Below are positions 28,264-36,951 of a stretch of 64,000 nt of DNA, one piece after another. Within the stretch, counting starts at the first letter, position 1. Every line of letters starts with the position of its first letter. The translations under genes and the position numbers were made by a program. This DNA comes from Roseomonas marmotae (GTDB taxonomy: Bacteria > Pseudomonadota > Alphaproteobacteria > Acetobacterales > Acetobacteraceae), in contig NZ_CP061091.1 of the NCBI RefSeq assembly GCF_017654485.1, positions 943,501 through 1,007,500 of the forward strand, given 5' to 3'. The notes under the pieces were generated by a model. That model was not told the origin of the DNA, searched no databases, and saw nothing but the letters and a program-made list of their open reading frames with translations.

Positions 28264-29094
28264 ATGACGGTCCTGCCGGATCTGCGCGAGACCATCGCGC
28301 GGCATGGGCTGGCGGCCCGCAAATCGCTCGGCCAGCATTTCCTGCTGGACCCCGCGGTCTGCGCCCGCATCGCCAGCATCGCCGCGCCGCTGGAGGGGCG
28401 GACAGTGCTGGAGGTCGGACCCGGCCCGGGCGGCCTGACCCGCGCCCTGCTGGAGAGCCCCGCCACCCGGGTGGTGGCGGTGGAACTGGACCGCCGCGCC
28501 ATCGCCGCGCTGGAGGAACTGGCGCAGGCCTATCCCGGCCGGCTGGCGGTGGTGGAAGGCGACGCGCTGAAGGCGCGCACCGAGGATCTGCTGCCCGAGG
28601 CGCCGCGCCGCGTGGTGTCCAACCTGCCCTACAACGTCGGCACGCCGCTGCTGGTGGGCTGGCTGAAGCAGGCCGGGCTCTTCGAGAGCCTGACCCTGAT
28701 GTTCCAGCAGGAAGTGGCCGAACGGATCTGCGCCGCCCCGGATACCGATGCCTATGGGCGGCTCTCGGTGCTGGCGCAGTGGCGCTGCGCCTGCCGCATG
28801 GCCATGCGCCTGCCGCCGGGCGCCTTCAGCCCGCCACCCAAGGTCTGGTCCGCCGTGGTGCATCTCGTGCCGCATGCCGAAGGCCCGGCGCCGGAGCTGA
28901 TGAGCGCCATGGAGCGGCTGACCGCCGCCGCCTTCGGCCAGCGCCGCAAGATGCTGCGGAGCAGCCTGAAGTCCCTGGGCAGGTCCGATGCGCTGCTGGA
29001 GGATGGTGGCATCGAGCCGACGCGGCGTGCGGAAACCCTCTCGGTCGCTGAATTCGATCGGCTGGCGCGGCTGCTGCTGCAGCGCGCAGGCTGA
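28264..29094 (+). CDS. rsmA: 16S rRNA dimethyladenosine transferase
   Basis: RsmA (KsgA) dimethylates the two adjacent adenines in the 3' terminal hairpin of 16S rRNA. The 276-aa protein has the family start (ARKSLGQHFLLD, residues 18-29), SAM motif I VLEVGPGPGGLT (48-59) and catalytic motif IV NLPYNVG (120-126). The ATG at 28264 is 10 nt after the surA stop; longer in-frame starts overlap surA and do not match the family. Confidence 0.96.
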   Translation: MTVLPDLRETIARHGLAARKSLGQHFLLDPAVCARIASIAAPLEGRTVLEVGPGPGGLTRALLESPATRVVAVELDRRAIAALEELAQAYPGRLAVVEGDALKARTEDLLPEAPRRVVSNLPYNVGTPLLVGWLKQAGLFESLTLMFQQEVAERICAAPDTDAYGRLSVLAQWRCACRMAMRLPPGAFSPPPKVWSAVVHLVPHAEGPAPELMSAMERLTAAAFGQRRKMLRSSLKSLGRSDALLEDGGIEPTRRAETLSVAEFDRLARLLLQRAG

Positions 29095-29106
29095 GCCCCG
29101 CGCGCC

Positions 29107-29196
29107 TCAACCTGTCGCATAGATCAGAATCTGCACCACGGCGCTGATCACCAGCAGCACCAGCACGATGCGGGAGAGGACGGAGATGGGTGGCAT
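29107..29196 (-). CDS. Putative 29-aa single-helix membrane peptide
   Basis: An ATG-TGA frame of 30 codons with a strong SD (GGAGGAATGACAGGCC before the ATG). The product starts MPPISVLSR and is then a continuous hydrophobic stretch to residue 26 (IVLVLLVISAVVQILIY), ending ATG. One transmembrane helix with a positive residue on its N-terminal side is predicted. It is convergent with rsmA, 12 nt from its stop. No homologue is known to me; the case rests on the SD and the clean membrane-segment composition. Confidence 0.45.
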   Translation of the reverse strand: MPPISVLSRIVLVLLVISAVVQILIYATG

Positions 29197-29263
29197 GGCC
29201 TGTCATTCCTCCGGGGAAGGCTGCGGATGGGCGCCCGCCTTGGCAGGCTAGGGCAGATTCCTG

Positions 29264-29281
29264 TCAGGTGGGCCCACCTGA
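29264..29281. promoter_or_regulatory. Perfect 18-bp palindrome
   Basis: TCAGGTGGGCCCACCTGA has no spacer and no mismatch. It lies in the 271-nt gap between the 29-aa micro-ORF and the binding-protein gene, 68 nt upstream of the micro-ORF start. It may be an operator. The rest of this gap holds a hairpin at 29382-29409 (11-bp stem with one G-T pair) and the Fur-box-like site. Confidence 0.45.
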
Positions 29282-29409
29282 GCGGGTGAACTACTCTCTG
29301 CAACAAAAGGCCGGCGCGGCCGAAGCGAGCCAGGAAGCGAGCCAGGACGAACGGGGCCCGCTCTGGCGGCGGCGCCCCGGGGGCAGGAAGAGGCAGGGCT
29401 CTTCTTGCC

Positions 29410-29428
29410 ATTGAAAATTACTCGCATT
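29410..29428. promoter_or_regulatory. Fur-box-like site
   Basis: ATTGAAAATTACTCGCATT matches 14 of the 18 defined positions of the inverted-repeat form AATGAGAAT-N-ATTCTCATT used for Fur boxes. It lies 39 nt before the start of an iron-siderophore-type binding protein, in one of the few AT-rich patches here. Iron repression by Fur (or a related regulator) is the inference. Confidence 0.5.
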
Positions 29429-29467
29429 AACTGCCGGCGAATGTCACCGACCCTTCAGGAGCACCGC

Positions 29468-30460
29468 ATGCCGCCTTGCCTTTCCCGCCGTCTTACCCTC
29501 GCCGGACTGGCGGGCGGTGCGGGGGCCCTGTTGATCGCCGGCGGCGCCGCGGCGCGGGAGATCCGCGTCCCGCATGCCAAGGGCGAGACGGTGCTGCCGG
29601 GCAAGCCGAAGCGCGTGGCGGTTTACGACCTCGCCGCGCTCGACATGCTGCAGGCCCTGGGGGTGGAGGTGGCGGGCGTGCCGGGCGCGCATTTCCCTGC
29701 CTATCTCTCCCGCTATGCCGGTGATGGCTATGCCAGGATCGGCACGCTCTTCGAGCCGGACGAGGCGGCGCTGCGGGCGCTGCGGCCGGACCTCATCATC
29801 GTCGCCGGCCGCTCCAGCGCCAGATACGAGGCAATGCAGGCCATTGCCCCCACCATTGACCTCAGCACCGGTCCGGCCCGCTTCGTGCCGGATGTGGCGG
29901 AGCATCTGCGCCTGCTGGGCCGCATCTTCGGCAGGCAGGAAGCGGCCGAGGCCCGCGCCAGCCAGTTCCTGGCGGCGGTGGAAGGACTGCGCGCCAAGAG
30001 CGGCGGGGCTGGCAGCGCGGTGGTGCTCTTCGTCGCCGGTCCCGGCATGGCCGTGCAACTGCCGGGTAGCCGCTTCGGCATCGTGCATGACGTCACCGGC
30101 CTGCGTCCGGTGGTCGCGGCCTCCGAAGCCCCGGCCCCTGCCGGGCGCGTGACCGGCGATACGCCGGAGGCCGAGGCGGCACGGCGGCAGGCCGCGGCGG
30201 CGCAGAAGGCGCTGCTGGAGAAGGCGCTGGGACGTGACCCGGACTGGATCCTGGTGCTGGACCGCGCCGCCGCCACGGGGGGCGCCCCGGTGGCGCCCGG
30301 CCGGCTGGAGGCCAGCGAGGCCATCAGATCCACCACCGCCTGGAAGAAGAAGCAGGTCATCCACCTGGATGCACCGGCCTGGTATCTGGTCGGCGGCGGC
30401 GTGGCGGCGCTGGAGGCCAGCATCGGCCAGATCGGCGCGGCGCTGGACGCGGCGGGCTGA
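29468..30460 (+). CDS. Siderophore/iron ABC transporter substrate-binding protein (orphan)
   Basis: A 330-aa class III periplasmic binding protein of the CeuE/FatB/YclQ kind. It has a twin-arginine-like signal (SRRLTLAGLAGG, cleavage after GGAAA), then the family opening PKRVAVYDLAALDMLQALGV and LRPDLIIVAGR. The start at 29468 has SD AGGAG; an upstream in-frame ATG lacks one. No permease or ATPase gene is adjacent, so it must work with components encoded elsewhere. A Fur-box-like site precedes it, consistent with iron uptake. Confidence 0.86.
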   Translation: MPPCLSRRLTLAGLAGGAGALLIAGGAAAREIRVPHAKGETVLPGKPKRVAVYDLAALDMLQALGVEVAGVPGAHFPAYLSRYAGDGYARIGTLFEPDEAALRALRPDLIIVAGRSSARYEAMQAIAPTIDLSTGPARFVPDVAEHLRLLGRIFGRQEAAEARASQFLAAVEGLRAKSGGAGSAVVLFVAGPGMAVQLPGSRFGIVHDVTGLRPVVAASEAPAPAGRVTGDTPEAEAARRQAAAAQKALLEKALGRDPDWILVLDRAAATGGAPVAPGRLEASEAIRSTTAWKKKQVIHLDAPAWYLVGGGVAALEASIGQIGAALDAAG

Positions 30461-30521
30461 ACCACCGGGGCCTGGGCGGGCGCCATTCCGCCCCGGCCCA
30501 TTCTGCTTTATCCAGCAAGCC

Positions 30522-31766
30522 ATGCAGGACGCGACCGACTCCCGCCTCGCCGCGCAGTACGAGGCCTATCCCTATCCCGCCCGCAATCCGCGTGACGAGG
30601 CGAAGCGGCTGATCGTCGGCAGCCCCAGTCATCTGCTGGAAATCGACCACTGGGTCTTCGGTGCCCGCCGCCCGGCCTCGGCGCCGCTGCGCGCGCTGAT
30701 GGCCGGCGGCGGCAGCGGCGACGGCACCATGATGCTGGCGCAGCAACTGGCCAGCGCCGGCCGGCCGGGCGAGGTGGTCTGGCTCGACCGTTCCGCCGCC
30801 GCCCGCAAGCTGGCGGAGGAGCGGGCCAGGGTGCGGGGCCTGACCAATATCCGCTTCGTCAGCGGCTCGCTGCTGGACCTGCCCGGGCTGGGCCTCGGGG
30901 AATTCGACTACATCGACTGCTGCGGCGTGTTGCACCACCTGCCGGACCCGGCGGCGGGGCTGCGCGCCCTGGCCGGCGCGCTAGCGCCGGGCGGCGGCAT
31001 CGGGCTGATGGTCTATGCCCCGCATGGCCGCACCGGCGTCTATATGCTGCAGGACGCCCTGCGCCTGCTGGCGCCGGACAGCGAGGCGCCGCCGGAGCGG
31101 GTGGAGGTGGCGAAGCGCCTGTGGAAGCACCTGCCGGAAACCGCCTGGCTGCGCCGCAATTCCTGGATCGACGACCACATCAATGGCGGCGATGCCGGGC
31201 TCTACGACCTGCTGCTGAATCCCCGCGACGTGGCCTTCACGGTGCCGCAGCTGGCGGGGCTGATCGAGGGCGCGGGGCTGCGGCTGCGCTGCTTCATGGA
31301 GCCGGGGCGCTACGACCCCGACCGCTACCTGCCAGACCCCCGCCTGCGGGCACGCACCGCCGGGATGACGCCGGTGCAGCGCGCGGCCCTGGCGGAATCC
31401 ATCACCGGCAATATGGGCATCCACATCGCCTATTGCGCCCGCGCGGATGAGACGCCGCCCGCCCCGGCCTGGGATGACCTCGCCTCCGTCCCTGTGCTGC
31501 GGGAGATCGATGGCACGGTGCTGGCCAGGGGCATTCCGCCGGATGGCATGCTGCGCGTCGCCTTCGACGACATCCGCATCGGCGTGCCGATGCCGCGCCT
31601 GGCCTCGGCCATCCTCTCCCGCATCGACGGGCGGCGCAGCATCGGCGCCATCGGCGAGGCCCTGGCCGCCAATGGCATCGGCCAGGAGGCCTTCCTGCGG
31701 GACTTCGCGGCCCTCCGCGCGGCGCTGGAACCCTTCAACCGCCTGCTACTGGCGGCACCGGCTTGA
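30522..31766 (+). CDS. Class I SAM-dependent methyltransferase
   Basis: A 414-aa protein whose N-terminal part has the YEAYPYPARNP start and SAM motif I ALMAGGGSGDGT (residues 58-69), then FDYIDCCGVLHHLPDP (motif IV region) and GGGIGLMVYAPHGR. The remaining approximately 220 aa form a second domain with no motif I recognise (WIDDHINGGDAGLYDLLLNPRD; GRRSIGAIGEALAANGIG). The substrate is unknown. It overlaps the next gene by 4 nt at TTGA. Confidence 0.85.
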   Translation: MQDATDSRLAAQYEAYPYPARNPRDEAKRLIVGSPSHLLEIDHWVFGARRPASAPLRALMAGGGSGDGTMMLAQQLASAGRPGEVVWLDRSAAARKLAEERARVRGLTNIRFVSGSLLDLPGLGLGEFDYIDCCGVLHHLPDPAAGLRALAGALAPGGGIGLMVYAPHGRTGVYMLQDALRLLAPDSEAPPERVEVAKRLWKHLPETAWLRRNSWIDDHINGGDAGLYDLLLNPRDVAFTVPQLAGLIEGAGLRLRCFMEPGRYDPDRYLPDPRLRARTAGMTPVQRAALAESITGNMGIHIAYCARADETPPAPAWDDLASVPVLREIDGTVLARGIPPDGMLRVAFDDIRIGVPMPRLASAILSRIDGRRSIGAIGEALAANGIGQEAFLRDFAALRAALEPFNRLLLAAPA

Positions 31767-32269
31767 GCGGGCCAGGGGAACCCCGTCCGGTCATCATCAT
31801 CTTCGGCGCCGCGGTCCGGCCGGATGGCGGCCCCAGCCTGACATTGCGCCGCCGCGTCATGGCCGCCGCCAGCTTCGGCGCGACATTGGAAGATCCGCTC
31901 TACATCCCCACCGGGGCCCTGGGGCGGCATGGCCCGGCCGAGGCCGTGGTGATGGCGCGGCTGCTGCAGGACCTCGGCGTGCCCGGGGATGCCATCCGGC
32001 AGGAACTGACGGCCACCGATACCCTCAGCTCCGCCACCGCCTGCGCCGCCATGCTGCGCGGCCACCAGGGGGCAGTCTGGGCGGCCAGCAGCGGCTACCA
32101 CCTGCCGCGCTGCGTCATGCTGCTGCGGCTGATGGGGCTGCCCGCCCGCGCGGCCCCACCGCCCGAGGCCGATATGGACTGGCGTGACCGCTGGTGGTGG
32201 CGGGCGCGGGAAGGGGCGGCGCTTCCGGTGGATTTCACCCTCGGCCTGCTGGCACGGCTGCGGCGCTGA
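31763..32269 (+). CDS. YdcF/SanA-like (DUF218) protein
   Basis: A 168-aa protein with the DUF218 core: PVIIIFGAAVRPDGGPSLTLRRRV, then DTLSSATACAAML and AASSGYHLPRCVMLLRLMG. DUF218 proteins (YdcF, SanA, ElyC) are linked to envelope homeostasis, and YdcF binds SAM. The only start that preserves the core is a TTG overlapping the TGA of the methyltransferase gene, implying coupled translation. There is no N-terminal membrane segment, unlike SanA. The SAM connection with its neighbour is suggestive only. Confidence 0.8.
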   Translation: MSGPGEPRPVIIIFGAAVRPDGGPSLTLRRRVMAAASFGATLEDPLYIPTGALGRHGPAEAVVMARLLQDLGVPGDAIRQELTATDTLSSATACAAMLRGHQGAVWAASSGYHLPRCVMLLRLMGLPARAAPPPEADMDWRDRWWWRAREGAALPVDFTLGLLARLRR

Positions 32270-32284
32270 AGACGCAACCCCGCC

Positions 32285-32317
32285 ATTCCCTGGGCCGGAC
32301 TTGTTTTGGCCGGGAAT
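32285..32317 (+). terminator. Terminator-like hairpin after the ydcF-like gene
   Basis: ATTCCC-tg-GGCC pairs with GGCC-GGGAAT across an 11-nt loop, 15 nt past the stop. There is no immediate T-tract. The remaining 133 nt before the helicase gene hold its leader and a good SD. Confidence 0.4.
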
Positions 32318-32450
32318 CGGCACGATTTTGCATTCCAACCGCGCCTGCCCGATCCGCGCCTCTCGCGGCGGCCGGCTGCCACCTTTCCCCTGAATCTGCA
32401 TTCTGACGAAGATCGAGACGGCAGCCTTTGCCCTGCCTGGAGGACTGATT

Positions 32451-34784
32451 TTGAGTGATGTGACGACCGAACCCCTGGCCAACCCGGCCGAGGCGGCCAT
32501 CGCGGCGGCGGGGCTTCGGGTCGAGCAGCGGGAGATGCCGCAGCTGACGCGCCTCGTTGCCCGCCGCATGCCCGCCGACCGGGACGCGGTGGCCGAGGCG
32601 CTGTGCCAGGTGCGCCGCAAGGCCTGGGCCGGGCGGCTGCTGGATCTGGCCAACCGCTTCGGCGAAAGCTGGGTGCGCCGCGCCGATGCCGAGGCCGCCG
32701 CCGGCCGCGTGACCGACCCGGAAATCGATGACGACGGCCTGCGCCAGGAGCTGAGTGAGGTGGTGGGCGCCCGGCTGCATGCCTCCGGCGAAACGCCGGA
32801 AGCGGCGCTGGAGGTGATCGCCGGTGAATTGCTGGAGGCCACCGGCCATCTCCTGCCCGCCGACCGCTATGCCACGCTGGCGCAGCAGGTGGCGCGGGCG
32901 CATGGGCTGGACCGGGGCGCCGCGGCGGCCTTCGTGGCCGAGGCCATCCGCGCGCAGGATCGCCGCCGGACCGAGCTGCGGAGCGCCGAGCAGGCCGCCC
33001 GCACCCGCCGGCGCGAGGAAGTGGCGCGGCTGCGCGCCTGGGAGAAGAGCCTCGTCGGGATCGAGGGCATCCCCGAGTTGCTGAGCTGCACGCCGAAGGA
33101 GGCGCTGCGCTGGGCCGGTGCCGGCCTCCTGCCGGTGGCGCGCAAGCAGCGCGAGCGGGGGGGGCGGGAGCGCTGGGAATTCGACCCGGCCGAGATCATC
33201 CCCTTCCGGCGCGAAGTGCCGGAGTGGCGCCGCGCGGAACGCGAGGCCGCAGACCGCAAGGAGGCCCGGCGGGAGACGCCGGCCATCCGCGTCGGCAATG
33301 CCGCCATCGCCCGTGTCGCGGCGCTGGACCGCTATGCCGCCCATTTCGCCACCGCGCGGGCGCTGAAGCGGCGCATCACCCTCGTCACCGGCCCGACCAA
33401 CAGCGGCAAGAGCCATACCGCGCTGGACCGGCTGGCATCGGCCGAGAACGGCTATGCCCTGGCGCCGCTGCGCCTGCTGGCGCATGAGTTCCGTGAGGCG
33501 CTGTCCCAGCGCGGCGTCGATGCCTCCCTGGTCACGGGCGAGGAGCGCATCATCATCCCCGGCAGCCGCCACCTGGCGGCGACGGTCGAGATGTGCCCGC
33601 TGCACAACCCCGTCGATGTCGCCATCGTCGACGAGGCGCAGCTGCTGCATGACCGCGACCGCGGCGCCGCCTGGACCGCCGCCATCATGGGCGTGCCGGC
33701 GCGCGAGGTTTTCGTTCTTGGCGCCCCGGAATGCGTCCCGATGGTGGAGCGGATCGCCAGCCTCTGCGGCGATGAGGTCGAGAAGGTCTCGCTGGAACGC
33801 AAGGGGCCGCTGCGGGCCGCGACCAACCCGGTGGGGCTGTCCGAACTGCGCCCCGGCGACGCGCTGATCGCCTTCTCCCGCCGTGACGTGCTGGACCTGC
33901 GGGCGGAGCTGGTGCGGCGCGGCCGGCGCGTGGCCGTGATCTACGGCGCGCTGAGCCCCGAGGTGCGCCGCGCGGAGGCAGCGCGCTTCCGCAATGGCGA
34001 GGCCGATATCGTCGTGGCGACGGATGCCATCGGCATGGGCCTGAACCTGCCGATCCGCCGCGTGATCTTCTCGACGCTGAAGAAATTCGACGGCGAGGAG
34101 CGGCGCGACCTGAACTCGCAGGAGGTGAAGCAGATCGGCGGCCGCGCCGGGCGCTTCGGCAAGCACGAGGAAGGGATAGTGGCCGTGCTGGCCGGTGCGG
34201 GCAGCCCGGATTTCGTCAGGCACATGCTGAATGCGCCGCCGCAGCCGCCAGCGGAGCTGCGCCCGCAGGTGCAGCCGGATGCCGATATCGTCTCCGCCGT
34301 GGCGGCCGAGATCGGCTCGGACAGCCTCTTCGGCGTGCTGGCGCGCATCAAGCGCGCGGTGCTGCGGCTGGACGACCCCAATTACCGGCTGGCGGATATG
34401 ACCCAGGCCCAGTCCATCGCCTCCGCGATTGATGGCGTCGGCCTGCCGCTGATGGACCGCTGGACCTATGCGCTCTGCCCGGTGGATGAGCGTGACAATG
34501 GTATCGCCCGGTTGGCGCGCTGGGCGGTGGACCATGCCGCCGGGCGCGCGGTGGTGCCGCCTTCCGCCGGCCGCCTGCCGCCGCCGGAGCAGGCGAGCGG
34601 CGAGGAGTTGCAGCGCGGCGAGAAGGTGCACAAGCGCCTCGTCGCCTGGCGCTGGCTGGCGCTGCGCTTCCCCATGGCCTATCCGGAATCGGACCGGGCC
34701 GAGGCGGAGACAGCGCGGCTGGACCGTTGGATCGAGGATGTGCTGCGGCAGCAGCGGCGGGGGCGGACGGCTCTGGCGGGGTAA
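32451..34784 (+). CDS. SUV3-like superfamily 2 RNA helicase
   Basis: A 777-aa helicase resembling mitochondrial SUV3. The N-terminal approximately 310 aa are helical and charged. The motor has motif I GPTNSGKSH (about residues 314-322), Ia APLRLLAHEF, motif II VDEAQLLHD (about 392), then the second RecA-like domain with VATDAIGMGLNLPI and QIGGRAGRFG (motif VI). SUV3 unwinds structured RNA for degradation by polynucleotide phosphorylase; the same role here is inference. The start is TTG at 32451, preceded by TGGAGGA at 8-nt spacing; no ATG gives a better frame. It is convergent with the ABC-F gene. Confidence 0.85.
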   Translation: MSDVTTEPLANPAEAAIAAAGLRVEQREMPQLTRLVARRMPADRDAVAEALCQVRRKAWAGRLLDLANRFGESWVRRADAEAAAGRVTDPEIDDDGLRQELSEVVGARLHASGETPEAALEVIAGELLEATGHLLPADRYATLAQQVARAHGLDRGAAAAFVAEAIRAQDRRRTELRSAEQAARTRRREEVARLRAWEKSLVGIEGIPELLSCTPKEALRWAGAGLLPVARKQRERGGRERWEFDPAEIIPFRREVPEWRRAEREAADRKEARRETPAIRVGNAAIARVAALDRYAAHFATARALKRRITLVTGPTNSGKSHTALDRLASAENGYALAPLRLLAHEFREALSQRGVDASLVTGEERIIIPGSRHLAATVEMCPLHNPVDVAIVDEAQLLHDRDRGAAWTAAIMGVPAREVFVLGAPECVPMVERIASLCGDEVEKVSLERKGPLRAATNPVGLSELRPGDALIAFSRRDVLDLRAELVRRGRRVAVIYGALSPEVRRAEAARFRNGEADIVVATDAIGMGLNLPIRRVIFSTLKKFDGEERRDLNSQEVKQIGGRAGRFGKHEEGIVAVLAGAGSPDFVRHMLNAPPQPPAELRPQVQPDADIVSAVAAEIGSDSLFGVLARIKRAVLRLDDPNYRLADMTQAQSIASAIDGVGLPLMDRWTYALCPVDERDNGIARLARWAVDHAAGRAVVPPSAGRLPPPEQASGEELQRGEKVHKRLVAWRWLALRFPMAYPESDRAEAETARLDRWIEDVLRQQRRGRTALAG

Positions 34785-34794
34785 GAGGCAGGTC

Positions 34795-34899
34795 GGGGGA
34801 AGGAATTCCCCCGAGCCCCATCTTCGATTTTAGGCGCTGGCCTGCCCGGCTGGCGGACTCGCGAGCAAAAGATGGGGGTGCGGGGGAATTCCTTCCCCC
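34795..34899. repeat. Nested inverted-repeat element between convergent genes
   Basis: The arms GGGGGAAGGAATTCCCC (34795-34811) and its complement (34883-34899) are joined by a second complementary block, CCCCATCTT (34816-34824) with AAGATGGGG (34869-34877). About 45 nt remain in the centre. Each outer arm is itself partly palindromic around GGAATTCC, so either one long or two short hairpins can form. The layout recalls paired REP/BIME elements, and the position between two stop codons also suits a bidirectional terminator. Confidence 0.75.
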
Positions 34900-34906
34900 G
34901 CGCTTC

Positions 34907-36781
34907 TCACGCCGCTTCCAGCTTTTCCTGGATGTCCAGCCATTCTTCTTCCAGCGCCGCCACCTGCTTGGCGATGGCGCCCTGGCGCTGCGTGGCCCAG
35001 GCGATGTCCTCGGGCTTGAAGCGGGCATAGGTGTCGGGGTCGCCCAGCTTCTTCTCCAGCAGCGCGTTTTCCTTTTGCAGCTTGGCCATCTCGGCCTCGA
35101 TCTTCGTCACGCGATGGCGCAGGGGGGCCAGGGCCTGGCGGTTCTCCGCGCGCTCCCGCCGCTCGTCCCGCCGGGTGGGGTTGGTATCGGCCTGCGGGCC
35201 GCGGGCGGCGCGGGCGCGCTCGGCCAGCAGGGCGCGGTAATCGTCCAGGTCGCCGTCGAAGGGCGTGACCCGGCCGTCATGCACCAGCCAGAGGCGGTCG
35301 GCCGCCAGCGTCACCAGATGCGGGTCGTGGGTGATCAGCACCACGGCGCCGCCGAAATCCGCCAGCGCTTTTACGAGCGCCTCGCGCGCATCGATGTCGA
35401 GGTGGTTGGTGGGTTCGTCGAGGATCAGCAGGTGCGGGGCGTCGCGGGTGCAAAGGGCCAACAGCAGCCGCGCCTTCTCGCCGCCCGAGAGGGCGCCGAT
35501 CTTCGTCGTCGCCCGTTCCTCGTCCAGCCCGAAGCGGGCGAGCTGGGCGCGGCACTGCGTCTCCGTCGCCTTGGCGCCCAGCGCGTTCTGCATGTGGGAG
35601 AGGGGGGTGCCGTCGAGATCCAGCTCCTCCGCCTGATGCTGGGCGAAATAGCCGACCTTCAGGCGGCGGTCGCGATGGATCTCGCCCCGCATCGGCTCCA
35701 GCCGCCCGGCCAGCAGCTTTGCCAGGGTGGACTTGCCGTTGCCGTTCGCGCCCAGCAGGGCGATGCGGTCCTCCTGGTCCAGCCGCAGGTCCAGCCCGTG
35801 CAGAATGGCCCGCCCGTCGTACCCGACATCGGCGCGGGAGAGGGCGATGATGGGCGGCGCCAGTTCCGTGGGCTGGGGGAAGGCGAAGCGGGTGGGGGCA
35901 TCCTCCACCACTGATTCGATGGCCGGCAGCTTCTCCAGCGCCTTCAGGCGGGACTGCGCCTGCCGGGCCTTGGTGGCCTTGGCGCGGAAGCGGTCCACGA
36001 AGGACTGCATATGGGCGCGCTGCGCCGCGATCTTCTCGTTCTGCGCCTGCTGCTGGGCCGCGCGTTCCGTGCGGATGCGGACGAAATTGTCGTAGGCGCC
36101 GGGGTAGAAGGTGATCTTCTGCTTATCGAGGTGGGCGATGCCGTCCACGCCCCGCTCCAGCAGCCCGCGGTCATGGCTGACCACGATGGCGGCGCCCGGG
36201 AAGCGCGCCAGCCAGCCTTCCAGCCAGATGGTGGCTTCCAGGTCCAGGTGGTTGGTGGGCTCGTCCAGCAGCAGCAGGTCGGGTTCCAGGAACAGCGCGC
36301 GGGCCAGGGCCACGCGCATGCGCCAGCCGCCGGAATATTCGCCCACCGGCCGCGCCTGGGCGGCCGCGTCGAAGCCCAGGCCCGCCAGCACCGTCGCGGC
36401 GCGGGAGGGGGCGCTGTCGGCGCGGATGGCGATCAGGCGGTCATGGATCTCGCCGATGCGGGCGGGGTCGGTGGCCGTGTCCAGCTCCGCCAGCAGGGCG
36501 GCGCGCTCGGTATCGGCTTCCAGCACCGTGTCCAGCAGGTTCCGCGGGCCTCCCGGCGCTTCCTGCGCCACATGGGTCATGCGGGCGCGGGCGGCCAGGC
36601 GGATCTCGCCGCCATCGGGCTGGATCTCGCCGGTGATGGCGCGCAGCAGGGTGGACTTGCCGGCGCCGTTGCGCCCTACCAGGCCGATCTTGCGGCCAGG
36701 GTCCACCATCAGCTCCGCGCCTTCCAGCAGCGGGCGGCCGGCGATGCGGATGGTCAGGTCACGGATGGCGAGCACGGTCAT
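34907..36781 (-). CDS. ABC-F family ATPase (ribosome-associated type)
   Basis: A 624-aa soluble protein with two ABC domains and no membrane segment. Walker A GRNGAGKST is at 36-44, followed by signature YSGGWRMRVALA and LLLDEPTNHLD. A basic P-site tympanum linker (RAKATKARQAQSRLKALEKL) leads to a second Walker A GANGNGKST, signature LSGGEKARLLLA, LLILDEPTNHLDID and a C-terminal coiled coil (about 540-624). ABC-F proteins act on the ribosomal E site or on stalled translation. The layout resembles YheS/Uup; the exact subgroup is not certain. Confidence 0.9.
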   Translation of the reverse strand: MTVLAIRDLTIRIAGRPLLEGAELMVDPGRKIGLVGRNGAGKSTLLRAITGEIQPDGGEIRLAARARMTHVAQEAPGGPRNLLDTVLEADTERAALLAELDTATDPARIGEIHDRLIAIRADSAPSRAATVLAGLGFDAAAQARPVGEYSGGWRMRVALARALFLEPDLLLLDEPTNHLDLEATIWLEGWLARFPGAAIVVSHDRGLLERGVDGIAHLDKQKITFYPGAYDNFVRIRTERAAQQQAQNEKIAAQRAHMQSFVDRFRAKATKARQAQSRLKALEKLPAIESVVEDAPTRFAFPQPTELAPPIIALSRADVGYDGRAILHGLDLRLDQEDRIALLGANGNGKSTLAKLLAGRLEPMRGEIHRDRRLKVGYFAQHQAEELDLDGTPLSHMQNALGAKATETQCRAQLARFGLDEERATTKIGALSGGEKARLLLALCTRDAPHLLILDEPTNHLDIDAREALVKALADFGGAVVLITHDPHLVTLAADRLWLVHDGRVTPFDGDLDDYRALLAERARAARGPQADTNPTRRDERRERAENRQALAPLRHRVTKIEAEMAKLQKENALLEKKLGDPDTYARFKPEDIAWATQRQGAIAKQVAALEEEWLDIQEKLEAA

Positions 36782-36951
36782 GCCCCGCGTTTAGAGCAGA
36801 TCGGCCAATGGCGGAAACGGGATGATGAAACAGATGATACCATTGTGCCCGGCCCGGCCCGGCGCGGTGCCGGGCGGCCTGTGCTAGGGATGGGGCCAGA
36901 CCACGCCTGAGGACCACCCTGCACATCGCCCCACCCCCGCCGAAGCCCGCC

